Positions 45,522 through 54,955 are shown, counted from the first letter of the stretch. The stretch is 57,860 nt of DNA from an uncultured Bacteroidia bacterium (GCA_903918045.1 CAIXCY010000004.1:1-57860); one strand, 5' to 3'. The notes: a model not told the origin generated them from the letters alone. A program made the numbers and translations.

Positions 45522-46832
45522 TTATACGATCTGACCACTTTCGGCTTCAACAGGGATATTAAAAAAGAAAGTGGATCCTTTTCCCTCTTCACTTTCAACC
45601 CACAACTTACCGTTATGTCTTTGTATAAAATCCCTGCAAATTATCAGCCCTAATCCGGTGCTTGATTCACCCGCGGTACCCTCCCTTCCAGTTTTAATAT
45701 CCAGTCTGAAAAGATTACTAATCAAGTGCTTGCTCATTCCGATACCTGTATCTTTCACTGATATTTCAAGTTGTGTTTTAGAAACTGTACGTGCCGAGAT
45801 CGTAATTCTGCCACTTTTGGGAGTAAACTTCACCGCGTTGTTCGCCAGATTCCGAATAATGGTTTCAAACATTTTTTTATCGGCATAGGCAACCAAATCA
45901 GGGGCTATATCTACCTCTATTCCAATTACTTTAATTCGTGCCGCTTCGATTACTAACAGGAGAGTTTCAGAAATTGCCGGAACCAATAAGAAGGATATTG
46001 GGGAGAAGGATATTAAACCTCTTTGCATTTTTGACCATTCCAGTAAGTTCCCAATTAATTCATATAGTTTTTCAGCTGAAACATTTAGCATGGATGTTGC
46101 ATCCTGAATCTCCTCCGGCGACATTTCAGAGGATTCTTTTGAGAGAATTTCAGTATACCCTAGCAGGACATTGAAAGGGCTGCGTAAATCATGGGCAATG
46201 ATAGAAAAAAGCTTGTCCTTTTCGGCATTTAATTGAACTAACTGAATTTCATTTGCTTCAGCTTTTAGCCTTTCGATGGTATAATGTCTATGAAAAAATA
46301 TGATTATCAAATAAATGCAAAACGAGGTATAAATTGTAGTTGCAAGACTGTCAATCCAGAGGGAAGTTTCGGAGGGATAATTAACGATTAAGTCTGGTTT
46401 GTAATATTGGATAAGGTATACAAAAATTACAAATGTGATAAAAAGTAGTATAAAATACTTTTTCCTCTTTTCAGGTACAACAATCAGCGAAAGGATCAGA
46501 ATTGCAAATGCAGGCATTAAATTCGGTCCTTTCATCCCTCCTCCAAAAATCCAGATTGTAAACACCCCTATGAATGAAGCCAGAATTACCGGAATAATGA
46601 ATGGCTTCACGATCCCTTTGGTCCTCCCAAGATAATATATAGCAAATAACACTAGAGACATTATAACACTGACAATCGATGGAATTACAGACCCTGCCAA
46701 AAAAACTGCCATTATTGAACCGAATGCACTAATCAGTAATCCAATCAATATGGCAGATAGAAAAAGGCGATGCTCGAGCGGAATACTTACATCTTCGGTA
46801 AACATGTTATACAGGTTCTCTTTAAACTTCAT
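45522..46832 (-). CDS. Membrane histidine kinase
   Basis: This sensor kinase has 436 residues from the ATG at 46832; a longer TTG start at 46865 would overlap the upstream gene. The first 190 residues hold five or six hydrophobic helices with little periplasmic sequence, so the signal is probably sensed in the membrane or cytoplasm. A coiled linker (IERLKAEANEIQLVQLNAEK) leads to HisKA with H214 in IIAHDLRSPFNVL. The ATPase domain has IIRNLANNAVKFTPKSG (N box), VKDTGIGM (G1) and STGLGLIICRDF (G2). No receiver or DNA-binding domain is attached. It lies 25 bp after a hybrid kinase, so both are co-expressed, and immediately upstream of promoter C. Confidence 0.88.
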   Translation of the reverse strand: MKFKENLYNMFTEDVSIPLEHRLFLSAILIGLLISAFGSIMAVFLAGSVIPSIVSVIMSLVLFAIYYLGRTKGIVKPFIIPVILASFIGVFTIWIFGGGMKGPNLMPAFAILILSLIVVPEKRKKYFILLFITFVIFVYLIQYYKPDLIVNYPSETSLWIDSLATTIYTSFCIYLIIIFFHRHYTIERLKAEANEIQLVQLNAEKDKLFSIIAHDLRSPFNVLLGYTEILSKESSEMSPEEIQDATSMLNVSAEKLYELIGNLLEWSKMQRGLISFSPISFLLVPAISETLLLVIEAARIKVIGIEVDIAPDLVAYADKKMFETIIRNLANNAVKFTPKSGRITISARTVSKTQLEISVKDTGIGMSKHLISNLFRLDIKTGREGTAGESSTGLGLIICRDFIQRHNGKLWVESEEGKGSTFFFNIPVEAESGQIV

Positions 46833-46857
46833 CACCAGATTCCTAAGAAGATTTAAA

Positions 46858-49800
46858 TCACTCAAAATTAAGATATTTCGTCAGGGTTCTCCTAAATTCA
46901 GCTCTATTGATTGGTTTTGTAATGTACCCGTCAAATTCGCTTTGATAAAGCTCTTTTTCGCTCTCGAGGGCGTAAGTGGTTTGGGCAATAATAATCAAAT
47001 CAGGACGAAGTGATCGGATATGTTTTGCAGATGAATGACCATCCATAACAGGCATTTCAATATCCATTAGAATCAAATCAATCAAATCATTGGTTTTAAC
47101 CACCTCAATAGCCTGTTCACCATTCGCGGCATAGAGTATTTCCAGGTTTTGCCCTTGTAATAATTTCAATAAGTATTTGTAATTACTATATTCATCCTCT
47201 ACAATTAAAATTGTATTAATTGAATACTTTTTACCTGGAATAGCCTTTTCACTTTTGGGAGCTATTCTTTCAACTGCAGGAATTGTAATGACAACTGTTG
47301 TTCCCTCATTAATCCTTGATTTCAAAGAGATCGAACCGTTCAAGGCTTCGGCATAGGCTTTGGAAATTGATAACCCCAAACCATTCCCCTCAAAGTTTCG
47401 ATGGTTACCATAATCTCCCTGACGGAACGGTTCGAAGATTATCTTTTGCATCTCTTTCGAAATTCCTATTCCGTTATCAGAAACGGTGATTTGAAGATGC
47501 TCATCCGCCAGCCAGTAACTTATTTGGACACTCCCGTGAGGAGTAAACTTAAATGCATTATCAGTTATTTGTGATATAATTTTCTTTATTTTTTCGATGT
47601 CTGATTTGATAAAATATTCGCTGAATGGGATATTCAAATCTGAGCAAAATCCAATATTCTTAACCTGAGCTATTTTGGAAAAATTGGCCGACAGCTCATT
47701 GAATAATGGAATTATGTCAAATTCGGAGAGGATTGGCTTGGTTTGGTTTGCATAAATATGCGAAATTTCAATAATGTCTGTAATAATTCGAAGTAATTTA
47801 TCACTACTCTGAGTGATCAGCCCCGAAATTTCACTCAATTCTGCTGCAGTTTGATTTGGCGCAGCAATGAGGGCTGAAAAACCGACGATTGCATTTAGCG
47901 GAGTCCTGATCTCATGCGACATATTAGCCAGAAAGGATGACTTTAATTTGTCGCTCTCTTCGGCCCTCTCTTTAGCGATTATTAATTCTTCTTCTACTAA
48001 TTTCCGTGCTGTAATATCGCGATGAAATGCCTGAACAATAGTTTTATCACCGATTGTAATTAATCCGGTAGAAACTGCAAGTGGAAAAATATGGCCATCC
48101 TTATGAAAATGTTCCACCTCGAATTCGAGTATTTCTCCGGCCAGGATTCGGGGCATACGCTCCTTCATCAGGCGGGTTCCCAAAGGGGTATCCAAATCCT
48201 GCAGATGAAAACCCCGCATCTCCTCAACGGCATATCCGTGCATTCTTGCAAATGACTCATTTACAGCTAATACCTCACCATCCGTAGAGAGATAGAAGAT
48301 TCCATCACTTGCCTGCTGGAATAATGTACGATAACGCTCCTCACTTTCACGTAATGCCTCTTCAGCTACTTTGCGTGATGTAATGTCAACAGAAACGCCT
48401 AATACAGAGGGGAGGTTTGTGCCCGATGCAGTAAAAGGAATCTTGGTTGTTTCAAGTATTCTTTTAACCCCTTTCGCGTCTGTAATAGTTTCTTCAAAAT
48501 TATATTTGCTAATACCACTCTCGATAACTTTCCTGTCCTCCGAGAGGAAATAATCTACCTCATTGTGATTCGGGTCAAAATCTTCATCCTTTTTACCGAT
48601 TAAATTTGCAACTGTAGTTCCATATAAATTTGCAACTGCTTTATTTGCAAGAACAAACCTCCCACTGATATCTTTGGCAAAAATAAGGTGGGGAACTAAA
48701 TCCATAACCTGCCTCAAGCGCATTTTACTCTGTTGGAGTTGCAGCTCTGCCTGCTTGCGTTCAGTAATGTCAATAAAAGCGCCAATTATGCCTGCAACAG
48801 TGCCGGTTTCATCATAGAACACATCTTTTGCAAAGATAACATCGTGCAACTTTGAGTTTTTATCAGAAATTCTGGTCTCATAAATTTGATGTTCAGGATT
48901 TTCAAGTAGCTGCAAATCTTTTTGATGATAGATCTCAGCAAGGTCGCCAGGCCACAATTCAATTGCACTTTTCCCCTTAATTGCTTCTGCGCTCACTCCC
49001 ATTTTCTGGCTAAATGCCTCATTACATCCAAGATACATCCCATTGATATCTTTAAAGTACACCGGCGTCGGTATTGATCGCAGTAATGCCTCAGTAAACC
49101 GGTGATTTCTTCTTCGGATTGCATCACCATTTTTGCGCTCGGTAATATCCCGAATAATGGTTAGTGTATAATTTTCACCCTTCAGATTGTATTGTCCAAT
49201 CTTAACTTCCAGCGGAAATTCTTCCCCATTTTTCCGTAATCCGATCGTTTCATGGATTGTTGGAGCAGGTTCGCCGATGGATCTCATTTGGACATATTGA
49301 GAGATCCTTTCCTGCTCCTTTGGAGCGATCTGAGTTAATAAAGATTTTCCAATAAGCTCATCTTGATCGATATATCCGAATAACTTCAGATAGGCACTAT
49401 TAAATAAAACATTGATTCCATTCTTTGTAATTCCAATTGCATCAAGGGAATGTTCAAAAATTGCCCTGAAATTTGCTTCGTTTTCTTCTGCCTTTTCCTT
49501 TTCCCTGAGTAATTCCAGTTCTGCTGTTTTACGCTTGGTAATGTCTGTTAATGAGGTAACCCGTACTGTTTTCCCTTTGTAGTGCATCATTTTACCGCAT
49601 AACATGCATGGGAAAATCGTGCCATCTTTCCTTAAGGCCCTGGCCTCATAGGGTTCTTCATACCCCGAAATCATGTTATTCATAACCATTTCCCGATCTT
49701 CAGGGACAATCCATTCGGTTCCATACCGTCCTAAAGCCTCGTTTATCGTATAACCAAACATCCTTTCTGCTGCGTTATTCTGCTCAATACATATCCCTTT

Positions 49801-50364
49801 CTGTGAAAGGAAAATTGATTCGAAGGCAGCTTCACTTAATCCAAGATATCGCTCCCTGCTCTCCTCAAGTTCAAATTCGGTTTGTTTGCGTTCCGTAATA
49901 TCTCTTCCAAACACAAGAATCCCAAGAATAGTCTTATTTTCAGTAATGACATTAAAGGTTAAATCAAGTATCCTGGAAGTATTAATACACTGATATTCTG
50001 TGACAAAAGAACCTTCTTTAAGCGCCCTATTATACAAATCATTCCAGGCGCCTGCTGTTTCTGAAACCTTGAAAAGATCCTCCGGGCACTCCCCGACTAT
50101 TGGGATATGGTAGGGCGAAAAATGATTAATAAAAGTGCTATTAAATGTCTGAAGTCCAAAAGTCTCAGGATCGACAGACCATACCAGCTCATGTAAACTC
50201 TCAGCCAGCTTACCAAGGATTTTCTGAGAATCATGAGACCCAACTGTTGTTTTTTGATCCGCTATTTTGGAGTTCTGATGCAGAGCCAAAAGAACATTAT
50301 AATTATATTGTAATTCCTCTATTTCAGAGATTAGGTCTTCTTTGGATTTATTCTGATTATTCAT
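46858..50364 (-). CDS. Cytoplasmic hybrid histidine kinase with six PAS domains and receiver
   Basis: This 1168-residue kinase shows no signal peptide or membrane helix. A short coiled coil (residues 8-30) precedes six PAS domains in series, each closed by a D-I-T-x-R-K-type linker: GRDITERK, LTDITKRK, IRDITERK, IDITERKQ, VDITSRKV and RDITARKL. HisKA carries the phosphohistidine in NMSHEIRTPLNA (about 816). The ATPase domain has ITDNAFKFTPHG, VSDNGIGIS and GNGLGLSISKAY. A receiver domain at about 1045-1168 has ILIVEDE and the phospho-Asp in LILMDIEMPVMDG (about 1099). No DNA-binding output domain is present, so a separate regulator must act. It could govern the neighbouring GH92 operon, by inference. 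Confidence 0.9.
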   Translation of the reverse strand: MNNQNKSKEDLISEIEELQYNYNVLLALHQNSKIADQKTTVGSHDSQKILGKLAESLHELVWSVDPETFGLQTFNSTFINHFSPYHIPIVGECPEDLFKVSETAGAWNDLYNRALKEGSFVTEYQCINTSRILDLTFNVITENKTILGILVFGRDITERKQTEFELEESRERYLGLSEAAFESIFLSQKGICIEQNNAAERMFGYTINEALGRYGTEWIVPEDREMVMNNMISGYEEPYEARALRKDGTIFPCMLCGKMMHYKGKTVRVTSLTDITKRKTAELELLREKEKAEENEANFRAIFEHSLDAIGITKNGINVLFNSAYLKLFGYIDQDELIGKSLLTQIAPKEQERISQYVQMRSIGEPAPTIHETIGLRKNGEEFPLEVKIGQYNLKGENYTLTIIRDITERKNGDAIRRRNHRFTEALLRSIPTPVYFKDINGMYLGCNEAFSQKMGVSAEAIKGKSAIELWPGDLAEIYHQKDLQLLENPEHQIYETRISDKNSKLHDVIFAKDVFYDETGTVAGIIGAFIDITERKQAELQLQQSKMRLRQVMDLVPHLIFAKDISGRFVLANKAVANLYGTTVANLIGKKDEDFDPNHNEVDYFLSEDRKVIESGISKYNFEETITDAKGVKRILETTKIPFTASGTNLPSVLGVSVDITSRKVAEEALRESEERYRTLFQQASDGIFYLSTDGEVLAVNESFARMHGYAVEEMRGFHLQDLDTPLGTRLMKERMPRILAGEILEFEVEHFHKDGHIFPLAVSTGLITIGDKTIVQAFHRDITARKLVEEELIIAKERAEESDKLKSSFLANMSHEIRTPLNAIVGFSALIAAPNQTAAELSEISGLITQSSDKLLRIITDIIEISHIYANQTKPILSEFDIIPLFNELSANFSKIAQVKNIGFCSDLNIPFSEYFIKSDIEKIKKIISQITDNAFKFTPHGSVQISYWLADEHLQITVSDNGIGISKEMQKIIFEPFRQGDYGNHRNFEGNGLGLSISKAYAEALNGSISLKSRINEGTTVVITIPAVERIAPKSEKAIPGKKYSINTILIVEDEYSNYKYLLKLLQGQNLEILYAANGEQAIEVVKTNDLIDLILMDIEMPVMDGHSSAKHIRSLRPDLIIIAQTTYALESEKELYQSEFDGYITKPINRAEFRRTLTKYLNFE

Positions 50365-50434
50365 TGGCCGGAATTTAGAATAAGCTGAATGTTAGTGGAA
50401 AGCAAAATTTAATATCATGTCAAATATATTAAAT

Positions 50435-50782
50435 TCAACTCAGATTATCATCACCCTGTACAGCCGATTCCAAAAACCCCAATAAACCGGGCACAGGCTC
50501 AATATTCTCAGAATCCCTCACAATTTGACGATATTCTGAATCTATCTCCTCGCAAAAAGCGGTTAACTCCTCTTTTGAAAATTGACAGTTTAACAAGGTA
50601 CTTATTGCTTCACCACCCTACGTACCAAAAATATGGTCCCTGAATATTAAATCGTTCACCTCAATATCTCGCTTGCTGAAGAAATTTGTCCAGGCGATTT
50701 TATGGGATGGATTACTGTCGATTATAACACCATCCATATCGAGGATTATTCCTAATATCAGGTTTTCAGTTTTAGGAGTCAT
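50435..50782 (-). pseudogene. Truncated HAD-superfamily hydrolase (beta-phosphoglucomutase-like) with in-frame stop
   Basis: Translating from the ATG at 50782 gives a clear HAD start: GIILDMDGVIIDSNPSHKIA (motif I, D15-x-D17), then a helical cap with WTNFF and DHIFGT. A TAG at 50618-50620 interrupts the frame. The same frame then continues with GGEAISTLL, FSKEELTAFCEEID and ENIEPVPGLLGFLES, as expected for the cap and the approach to motif II. It stops at TGA 50435, so motifs II-IV are lost. Two separate lesions, a nonsense codon and a 3' truncation, mark this as a decayed gene. It probably once encoded a sugar-phosphate phosphatase or mutase. The adjoining 50783-50957 holds nothing recognisable. 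Confidence 0.75.
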
Positions 50783-50957
50783 TCTTCATTAAATTAACTT
50801 ATTAATGGCTTGTACATTTCAGTGGGATTCATTTTTGAAAAGTGTTTAACCACAGAACATCATAGAAAGTAATTCATCGGCCAGATGGCGGATTCAGTAA
50901 ATAAAGCTCCGAAACCATGTATGCTGGCACGTCATTGTCCTGGTGTATGGATGGATG

Positions 50958-51257
50958 TTATTTAAATGTCAAAGTATTGGGATCTTGTCTGGTGTCATAA
51001 ATACGAAGTATATCAACCGAAGAATTACAGACCCGATAGAACAATGTATTATGCTTTGTTAGGACACACTTTCTGATTTTTTCCTTTTTGTAAATCAGAG
51101 GGAATTGTCTGGGATTTATAGAAATTTGCTCCAGAATATCTTCTGTTAAATCGATGAATTGGTTCGCAACTCTTTCCTCCCAATTTTCCTGGAGGTATTT
51201 AAGTATATTGGCAAAATCACTTTCAGCAGAAGGTGACCAGACAATTTGTTTAGACAT
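50958..51257 (-). CDS. RelE/ParE-family toxin
   Basis: The protein has 99 residues from the ATG at 51257, which overlaps the antitoxin stop by 8 bp; the longer frame to 51314 would lie inside the antitoxin. The sequence fits the ParE/RelE fold: VWSPSAESDFANILKYLQEN, VANQFIDLTEDILEQI, NPRQFPLIY, IRKCVLTKHNTLFYRV and ILRIYDTRQDP. The final R-I-Y-D-T-R-Q motif is typical of Bacteroidota plasmid-stabilisation toxins. Members poison either translation or gyrase; which applies cannot be told here. It is translationally coupled to the antitoxin upstream and neighbours a decayed HAD gene. Confidence 0.85.
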   Translation of the reverse strand: MSKQIVWSPSAESDFANILKYLQENWEERVANQFIDLTEDILEQISINPRQFPLIYKKEKIRKCVLTKHNTLFYRVCNSSVDILRIYDTRQDPNTLTFK

Positions 51258-51498
51258 GGGAATATTTCTTGCGGAATTTATCCAGTACTTCTTTATTGGG
51301 GTTTCCTTTACCAACTTCTATTTCGTCAATGGCATCAAGAATTCCACTTTTTTGATTGTCAGATAATTTTCCCCATTCAGAAATATCATTTTGTCCATTT
51401 AAATAATTAATCAAAACGCCATAAATTTCCTCAAGCTTACTCTTGTCAAGGGTATCTATCTGGCGAAATAGCTTAAGTTTTAAATCAGAAACCGACAT
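51250..51498 (-). CDS. Antitoxin of RelE/ParE pair
   Basis: This antitoxin-like protein has 82 residues from the ATG at 51498; the frame to 51516 begins with a TTG and is less likely. The sequence contains LKLKLFRQIDTLDKSKLEEI followed by a linker and WGKLSDNQKSGILDAIDEIE and GKGNPNKEVLDKFRKKY, a pattern common in small Bacteroidota antitoxins where the C-terminal helix wraps the toxin. Its stop overlaps the toxin start. A TATCTTTG (-7-like) lies about 25 bp upstream on the minus strand. The pair probably autoregulates, as is usual for such modules. Confidence 0.8.
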   Translation of the reverse strand: MSVSDLKLKLFRQIDTLDKSKLEEIYGVLINYLNGQNDISEWGKLSDNQKSGILDAIDEIEVGKGNPNKEVLDKFRKKYSHV

Positions 51499-51634
51499 AG
51501 TCCAATGTTTTTTCAAAGATAATAAAAAGTTAAAATTAATATTCAGATCCTTCTATTTGAATAACCTAATAGTTAATAGGTAATTTATTTTATGAGACTT
51601 TTAATTATGCTCCGGATTTACATTAATGATATGC

Positions 51635-54496
51635 TCAATGAAACAACACCTCTGCGGGAACCTCCTGACTTTTAACACCCGGCCCTTCCCAGGTAAGATT
51701 CAGGCTTTTGGCTCCTCCCTGCTGGAAATAGTCCACTTTAATAGGATGCCACCCTTTTTTAAGACCTATCTTAGTATCGAGTTTCTGAGTCCTGTGCCCT
51801 CCGTCATTATCTATGATCATCCGGTCATTAATCAGCAGAACCGCGCCATCATTCGCTTCAAGCGCAAAGGTATAGACACCTGTTTCAGGAACTTTTAAAT
51901 AACCCGAGAAATTATATCCGAATTGCCGGTCATCTTTAATCTTATTTAAATTAAAAGTCTCCAGAACTCCGCTCTCCAGCACAGGAAGATTCTTCATGTA
52001 TCCCGTATTCATCATATCTCCCTCCTTGTATAAATAGTTCACCCCCGGTTTCAGATCTGAAACATCAACCGGTTCGAGCATATCAATCTTTCTGAAATGG
52101 ATGGTTTCCGGATAACTTGGGGCAATCCCTTTAACAAAGCTTTTCGTTTTAAGAACAGATGTTTTGGTTACTACAATTGGCGATTTGAAAGGTGTCGAAT
52201 TTTCAGTGGGTTCAGACCCATCCAATGTATAATAGATCCTGGCTCCGGATTCTGCAGCAGAAAGGGTTATCGTTCTGTTTTCAAGGAAAAGAATATCCGA
52301 AAAATCAATTTTAGGACTTTCTGCATAATTGAATTTATGAGCCGGAGAATAAGGGCGATCTTCCTTCCTGGATCCCCATTCCTTATTTGGGGCATCCCCC
52401 ATTTCAAAAACAACCTTTCCACCATTCTGAATTTCACTGTCTTTCAGAAATGTTTTTGAATAAAGATGCCCGTTGAGAGTTGCCGATTGGATATATTTAT
52501 TGTTTTCACTATTCTTTTTTGCTGTAATTTCGAAGGTTTTGCCGTTTTCGAGATTGATTCTGACTTTATCAAACAGTGGGCTTCCGATCACATAATAATC
52601 CATACCCGGAGTTACTGAATACAATCCCATAGCGCTCATCACATACCATGCCGACATCTGTCCGCAATCTTCATTGCCATCAATCCCTTCGGGTTTATTG
52701 AAATAGAGGGACGAGAGTATCTGCCGCACCATTTTCTGTGTCTTCCAGGGGGTTCCAACGTAGTTGTATAAATATGCAATATGGTGACTCGGCTCATTCC
52801 CGTGGGCATATTGACCGATCAACCCCGTAACATCCTTAAGATTAATCTTTGAATAATCGGTCTTAACAGAGAAACAGGAATCGAGCCACGATTCAAATAC
52901 TTTATCTCCACCCATCAGTTTAATGAGCCCCTCAATATCCTGCGGGACAAAGGTAGAGTATTGATAAGCATTGGCTTCGGTATAATGGTTGATCGTTTCC
53001 ATGGGATCGAACCCCGATACGAACTCAAAATTACTTTTACGCCCTCTCATGAAATTGACCTCTTTTGAGAAAACATTCTTATAAAAGTTACCCCTTTGGC
53101 TGTAATAAAGGAAATCTTTCTGATTAAGATCCTGCGCCAATCTTGTCACGCACCAGTCATCGTAACTGCATTCCAAAGTACGTGAAACTGACTGCCCCTT
53201 AAGGTCGGATGGGATAAAGCCGTATTGTAGATATAGGTCTTTCTCCGGACGGATACTGTCATTAGTCACCTTTTTCATTGCCTCATAAGCCTTTGGGATA
53301 TCGTAGTTTCGGATTCCCTTTACATAGGCATCTGCAAGAACCGATAACGAGTGGTAGGCGATCATGGGTGGTTCCGATCCTTCAACGCCGTCAAATTCCA
53401 TGATCAGCATTCTGCCGTTATGATCATATCTTTCAAGAAAAATACGGATAAACTGTGATGTTTTTTCCCGGTTAATGATTGTGTACAACGGATGCAAAGC
53501 CCGGAAAGTGTCCCAAAGGGAGAAGTTGGTATAGTTATCGAAATCGGTTGCAGTATAAACCTTTCCGTTTGTGCTGCGGAATTTCCGGTCACAATCCATA
53601 TAGATATTGGGATGGATCATCGCATGATAAAGGGAGGTATAAAATAGGGTTTGCTCTGTTGGGGTTCCCCCTTCGACTTCTATTTTACCCAACTCCTTAT
53701 TCCATATTTTTTGAGCATCTTCCTTCACCCGGTTAAAATCCCACCCCTTTAATTCAGTTTCGAGGTTATTGCGGGCCCCTTCAACACTGACCATCGAAAT
53801 ACTAACCTTTAGGAGTATTGGTTCGTTCGATTTGGTGTCAAAACGGAAGAAACCGTTAAGATGATCACCCTTAATTTCACTGGTTTCTTTAACAGGTTTG
53901 CCATCACTGGTACAATCAAAACTCTTAAATGGTTTTGAGAATTTAGCAACAAAATAGACCCGGTTATTATTGCATCCGGAGATCTCATCCCCATCAACGG
54001 TCAATAAACCTTTTTCGAGTTTTAAAACGAAGGTCCCATTTTTTGATTCGGGGAAAGTGTATTTGTGGAAGCCCACCCTTGTTGTGGCTGTCAGTTCCAC
54101 CAAAATTTTAGAATCCTCAAGTTTCACTTTATAATATCCCGGAGAGGCGGTCTCATTGCTATGCAGAAACCTGGAAGTTAAACGGTTATCCTCCAGTACG
54201 GGCATAAAGGTTATATCCCCAGGAGTACCGTTTCCGCCGCCGGCCATTCCGCTCAGGTGGGTATGGCTGAAGCCGTAAATTGTGCCTGATTGCTGATCAG
54301 CATCATAATTTAAATGAGGCCCCAGCTGAACCATTCCGTAGGGAAGGACCGGACCGGTAAAGGTATTTCCGCTGCCGATAGTTCCAACGAACGGATTAAC
54401 CAGTTTGGTGAAGTCACGGGATTTGGGTTTATTTTGGGCAAAGGAAGGGATTGTTATCAGGCATAGAAGTAGGAAAAGATATCTGGCTGTTCTCAT
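51635..54496 (-). CDS. GH92 alpha-mannosidase with CHB_HEX-like and PA14 domains (copy 4)
   Basis: The protein has 953 residues from the ATG at 54496, which gives a clean signal peptide (MRTARYLFLLLCLITIPSFA). The frame to 54547 would run into the probable promoter. The GH92 core has VNPFVGTIGSGNTFTGPVLP, YGMVQLGPHLNYD, YTEANAYQYSTFVPQD near 505 (candidate acid Glu, with Ala replacing the usual Gly), GNEPSHHIAYLYN near 567 and GNEDCGQMSAWYVMSAMGLY near 607. A chitobiase-C-like segment (YTLDGSEPTENSTPFKSP) and a PA14-like domain (YNFSGYLKVPETGVYTFALE) complete it. A TATTTTTG at plus 54545-54552 is a likely -7 box, but GAAGT and the operator block are absent, so this copy appears to lie outside the three-promoter regulon. 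Confidence 0.92.
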   Translation of the reverse strand: MRTARYLFLLLCLITIPSFAQNKPKSRDFTKLVNPFVGTIGSGNTFTGPVLPYGMVQLGPHLNYDADQQSGTIYGFSHTHLSGMAGGGNGTPGDITFMPVLEDNRLTSRFLHSNETASPGYYKVKLEDSKILVELTATTRVGFHKYTFPESKNGTFVLKLEKGLLTVDGDEISGCNNNRVYFVAKFSKPFKSFDCTSDGKPVKETSEIKGDHLNGFFRFDTKSNEPILLKVSISMVSVEGARNNLETELKGWDFNRVKEDAQKIWNKELGKIEVEGGTPTEQTLFYTSLYHAMIHPNIYMDCDRKFRSTNGKVYTATDFDNYTNFSLWDTFRALHPLYTIINREKTSQFIRIFLERYDHNGRMLIMEFDGVEGSEPPMIAYHSLSVLADAYVKGIRNYDIPKAYEAMKKVTNDSIRPEKDLYLQYGFIPSDLKGQSVSRTLECSYDDWCVTRLAQDLNQKDFLYYSQRGNFYKNVFSKEVNFMRGRKSNFEFVSGFDPMETINHYTEANAYQYSTFVPQDIEGLIKLMGGDKVFESWLDSCFSVKTDYSKINLKDVTGLIGQYAHGNEPSHHIAYLYNYVGTPWKTQKMVRQILSSLYFNKPEGIDGNEDCGQMSAWYVMSAMGLYSVTPGMDYYVIGSPLFDKVRINLENGKTFEITAKKNSENNKYIQSATLNGHLYSKTFLKDSEIQNGGKVVFEMGDAPNKEWGSRKEDRPYSPAHKFNYAESPKIDFSDILFLENRTITLSAAESGARIYYTLDGSEPTENSTPFKSPIVVTKTSVLKTKSFVKGIAPSYPETIHFRKIDMLEPVDVSDLKPGVNYLYKEGDMMNTGYMKNLPVLESGVLETFNLNKIKDDRQFGYNFSGYLKVPETGVYTFALEANDGAVLLINDRMIIDNDGGHRTQKLDTKIGLKKGWHPIKVDYFQQGGAKSLNLTWEGPGVKSQEVPAEVLFH

Positions 54497-54623
54497 ATGT
54501 GGAAAGTCAATTAAATAAAGAAAAATGGCTGTTGGGACATCGGCCAAAAATATAATATTCCTTGTGAATTCTAATGGATCAAGGTCGTATAACTGATCGG
54601 TTTAGATTTTGTCTGCAATCCCA

Positions 54624-54658
54624 AAATGACAATACAACTATCTCATTAGTTGTCATTT
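54624..54658. repeat. Nested inverted repeat upstream of GH92 copy 4
   Basis: AAATGACAA (54624-54632) pairs with TTGTCATTT (54650-54658), and inside it ACAACTA (54634-54640) pairs with TAGTTGT (54647-54653) as an alternative stem. It lies about 75-110 bp upstream of the GH92 -7 box and downstream of a lone antitoxin gene. It may be a terminator for the latter or an operator for the former. Confidence 0.4.
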
Positions 54659-54724
54659 AATAAATAATTAGATAGTCTTCCAAGATTCTTATCCTCACAT
54701 TCTCTTTGTTTGATGGTTTTCCAA

Positions 54725-54955
54725 TTAAAGGATACTTACAATTTCTTTATCTGCTTGTTCTCCTTTTAAAAATTGTCCGGTTTCAAATTGTTGTTGTCCT
54801 TCCTCTACTGCAGAAATCTGATCATGGGATAGTTCATAAATTTCGCTCCCGGCGTCCTCTTCTGTAATTAAAGGGAACATCACTTCAAACAGTTCACTAT
54901 TTTCAGTTTGATTGATTTTCCCAATCAATTTTTTCTTTAATTCTAAGACTGTCAT
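54725..54955 (-). CDS. Orphan antitoxin-like small protein
   Basis: This 76-residue acidic protein resembles Bacteroidota addiction-module antitoxins: an N-terminal helix (VLELKKKLIGKINQT), ELFEVMFPLI, then YELSHDQISAVEEGQQQFE and a closing GEQADKEIVSIL. No complete toxin gene follows. Downstream on the minus strand a short open segment (about 54660-54722) reads NVRIRILEDYLIIY before a stop, faintly like the strand region of a RelE/ParE toxin. The toxin may have been deleted. A TAAATTTG -7-like box lies about 20 bp upstream. Confidence 0.6.
   Translation of the reverse strand: MTVLELKKKLIGKINQTENSELFEVMFPLITEEDAGSEIYELSHDQISAVEEGQQQFETGQFLKGEQADKEIVSIL

Noticed and set aside
54545-54571. Possible fourth copy of the regulon promoter upstream of GH92 copy 4
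   Set aside because: TATTTTTG is present, but the sequence 19 bases upstream reads CATTA instead of GAAGT and no AATATTTAATGTGC block follows. It is an ordinary -7 box at most.
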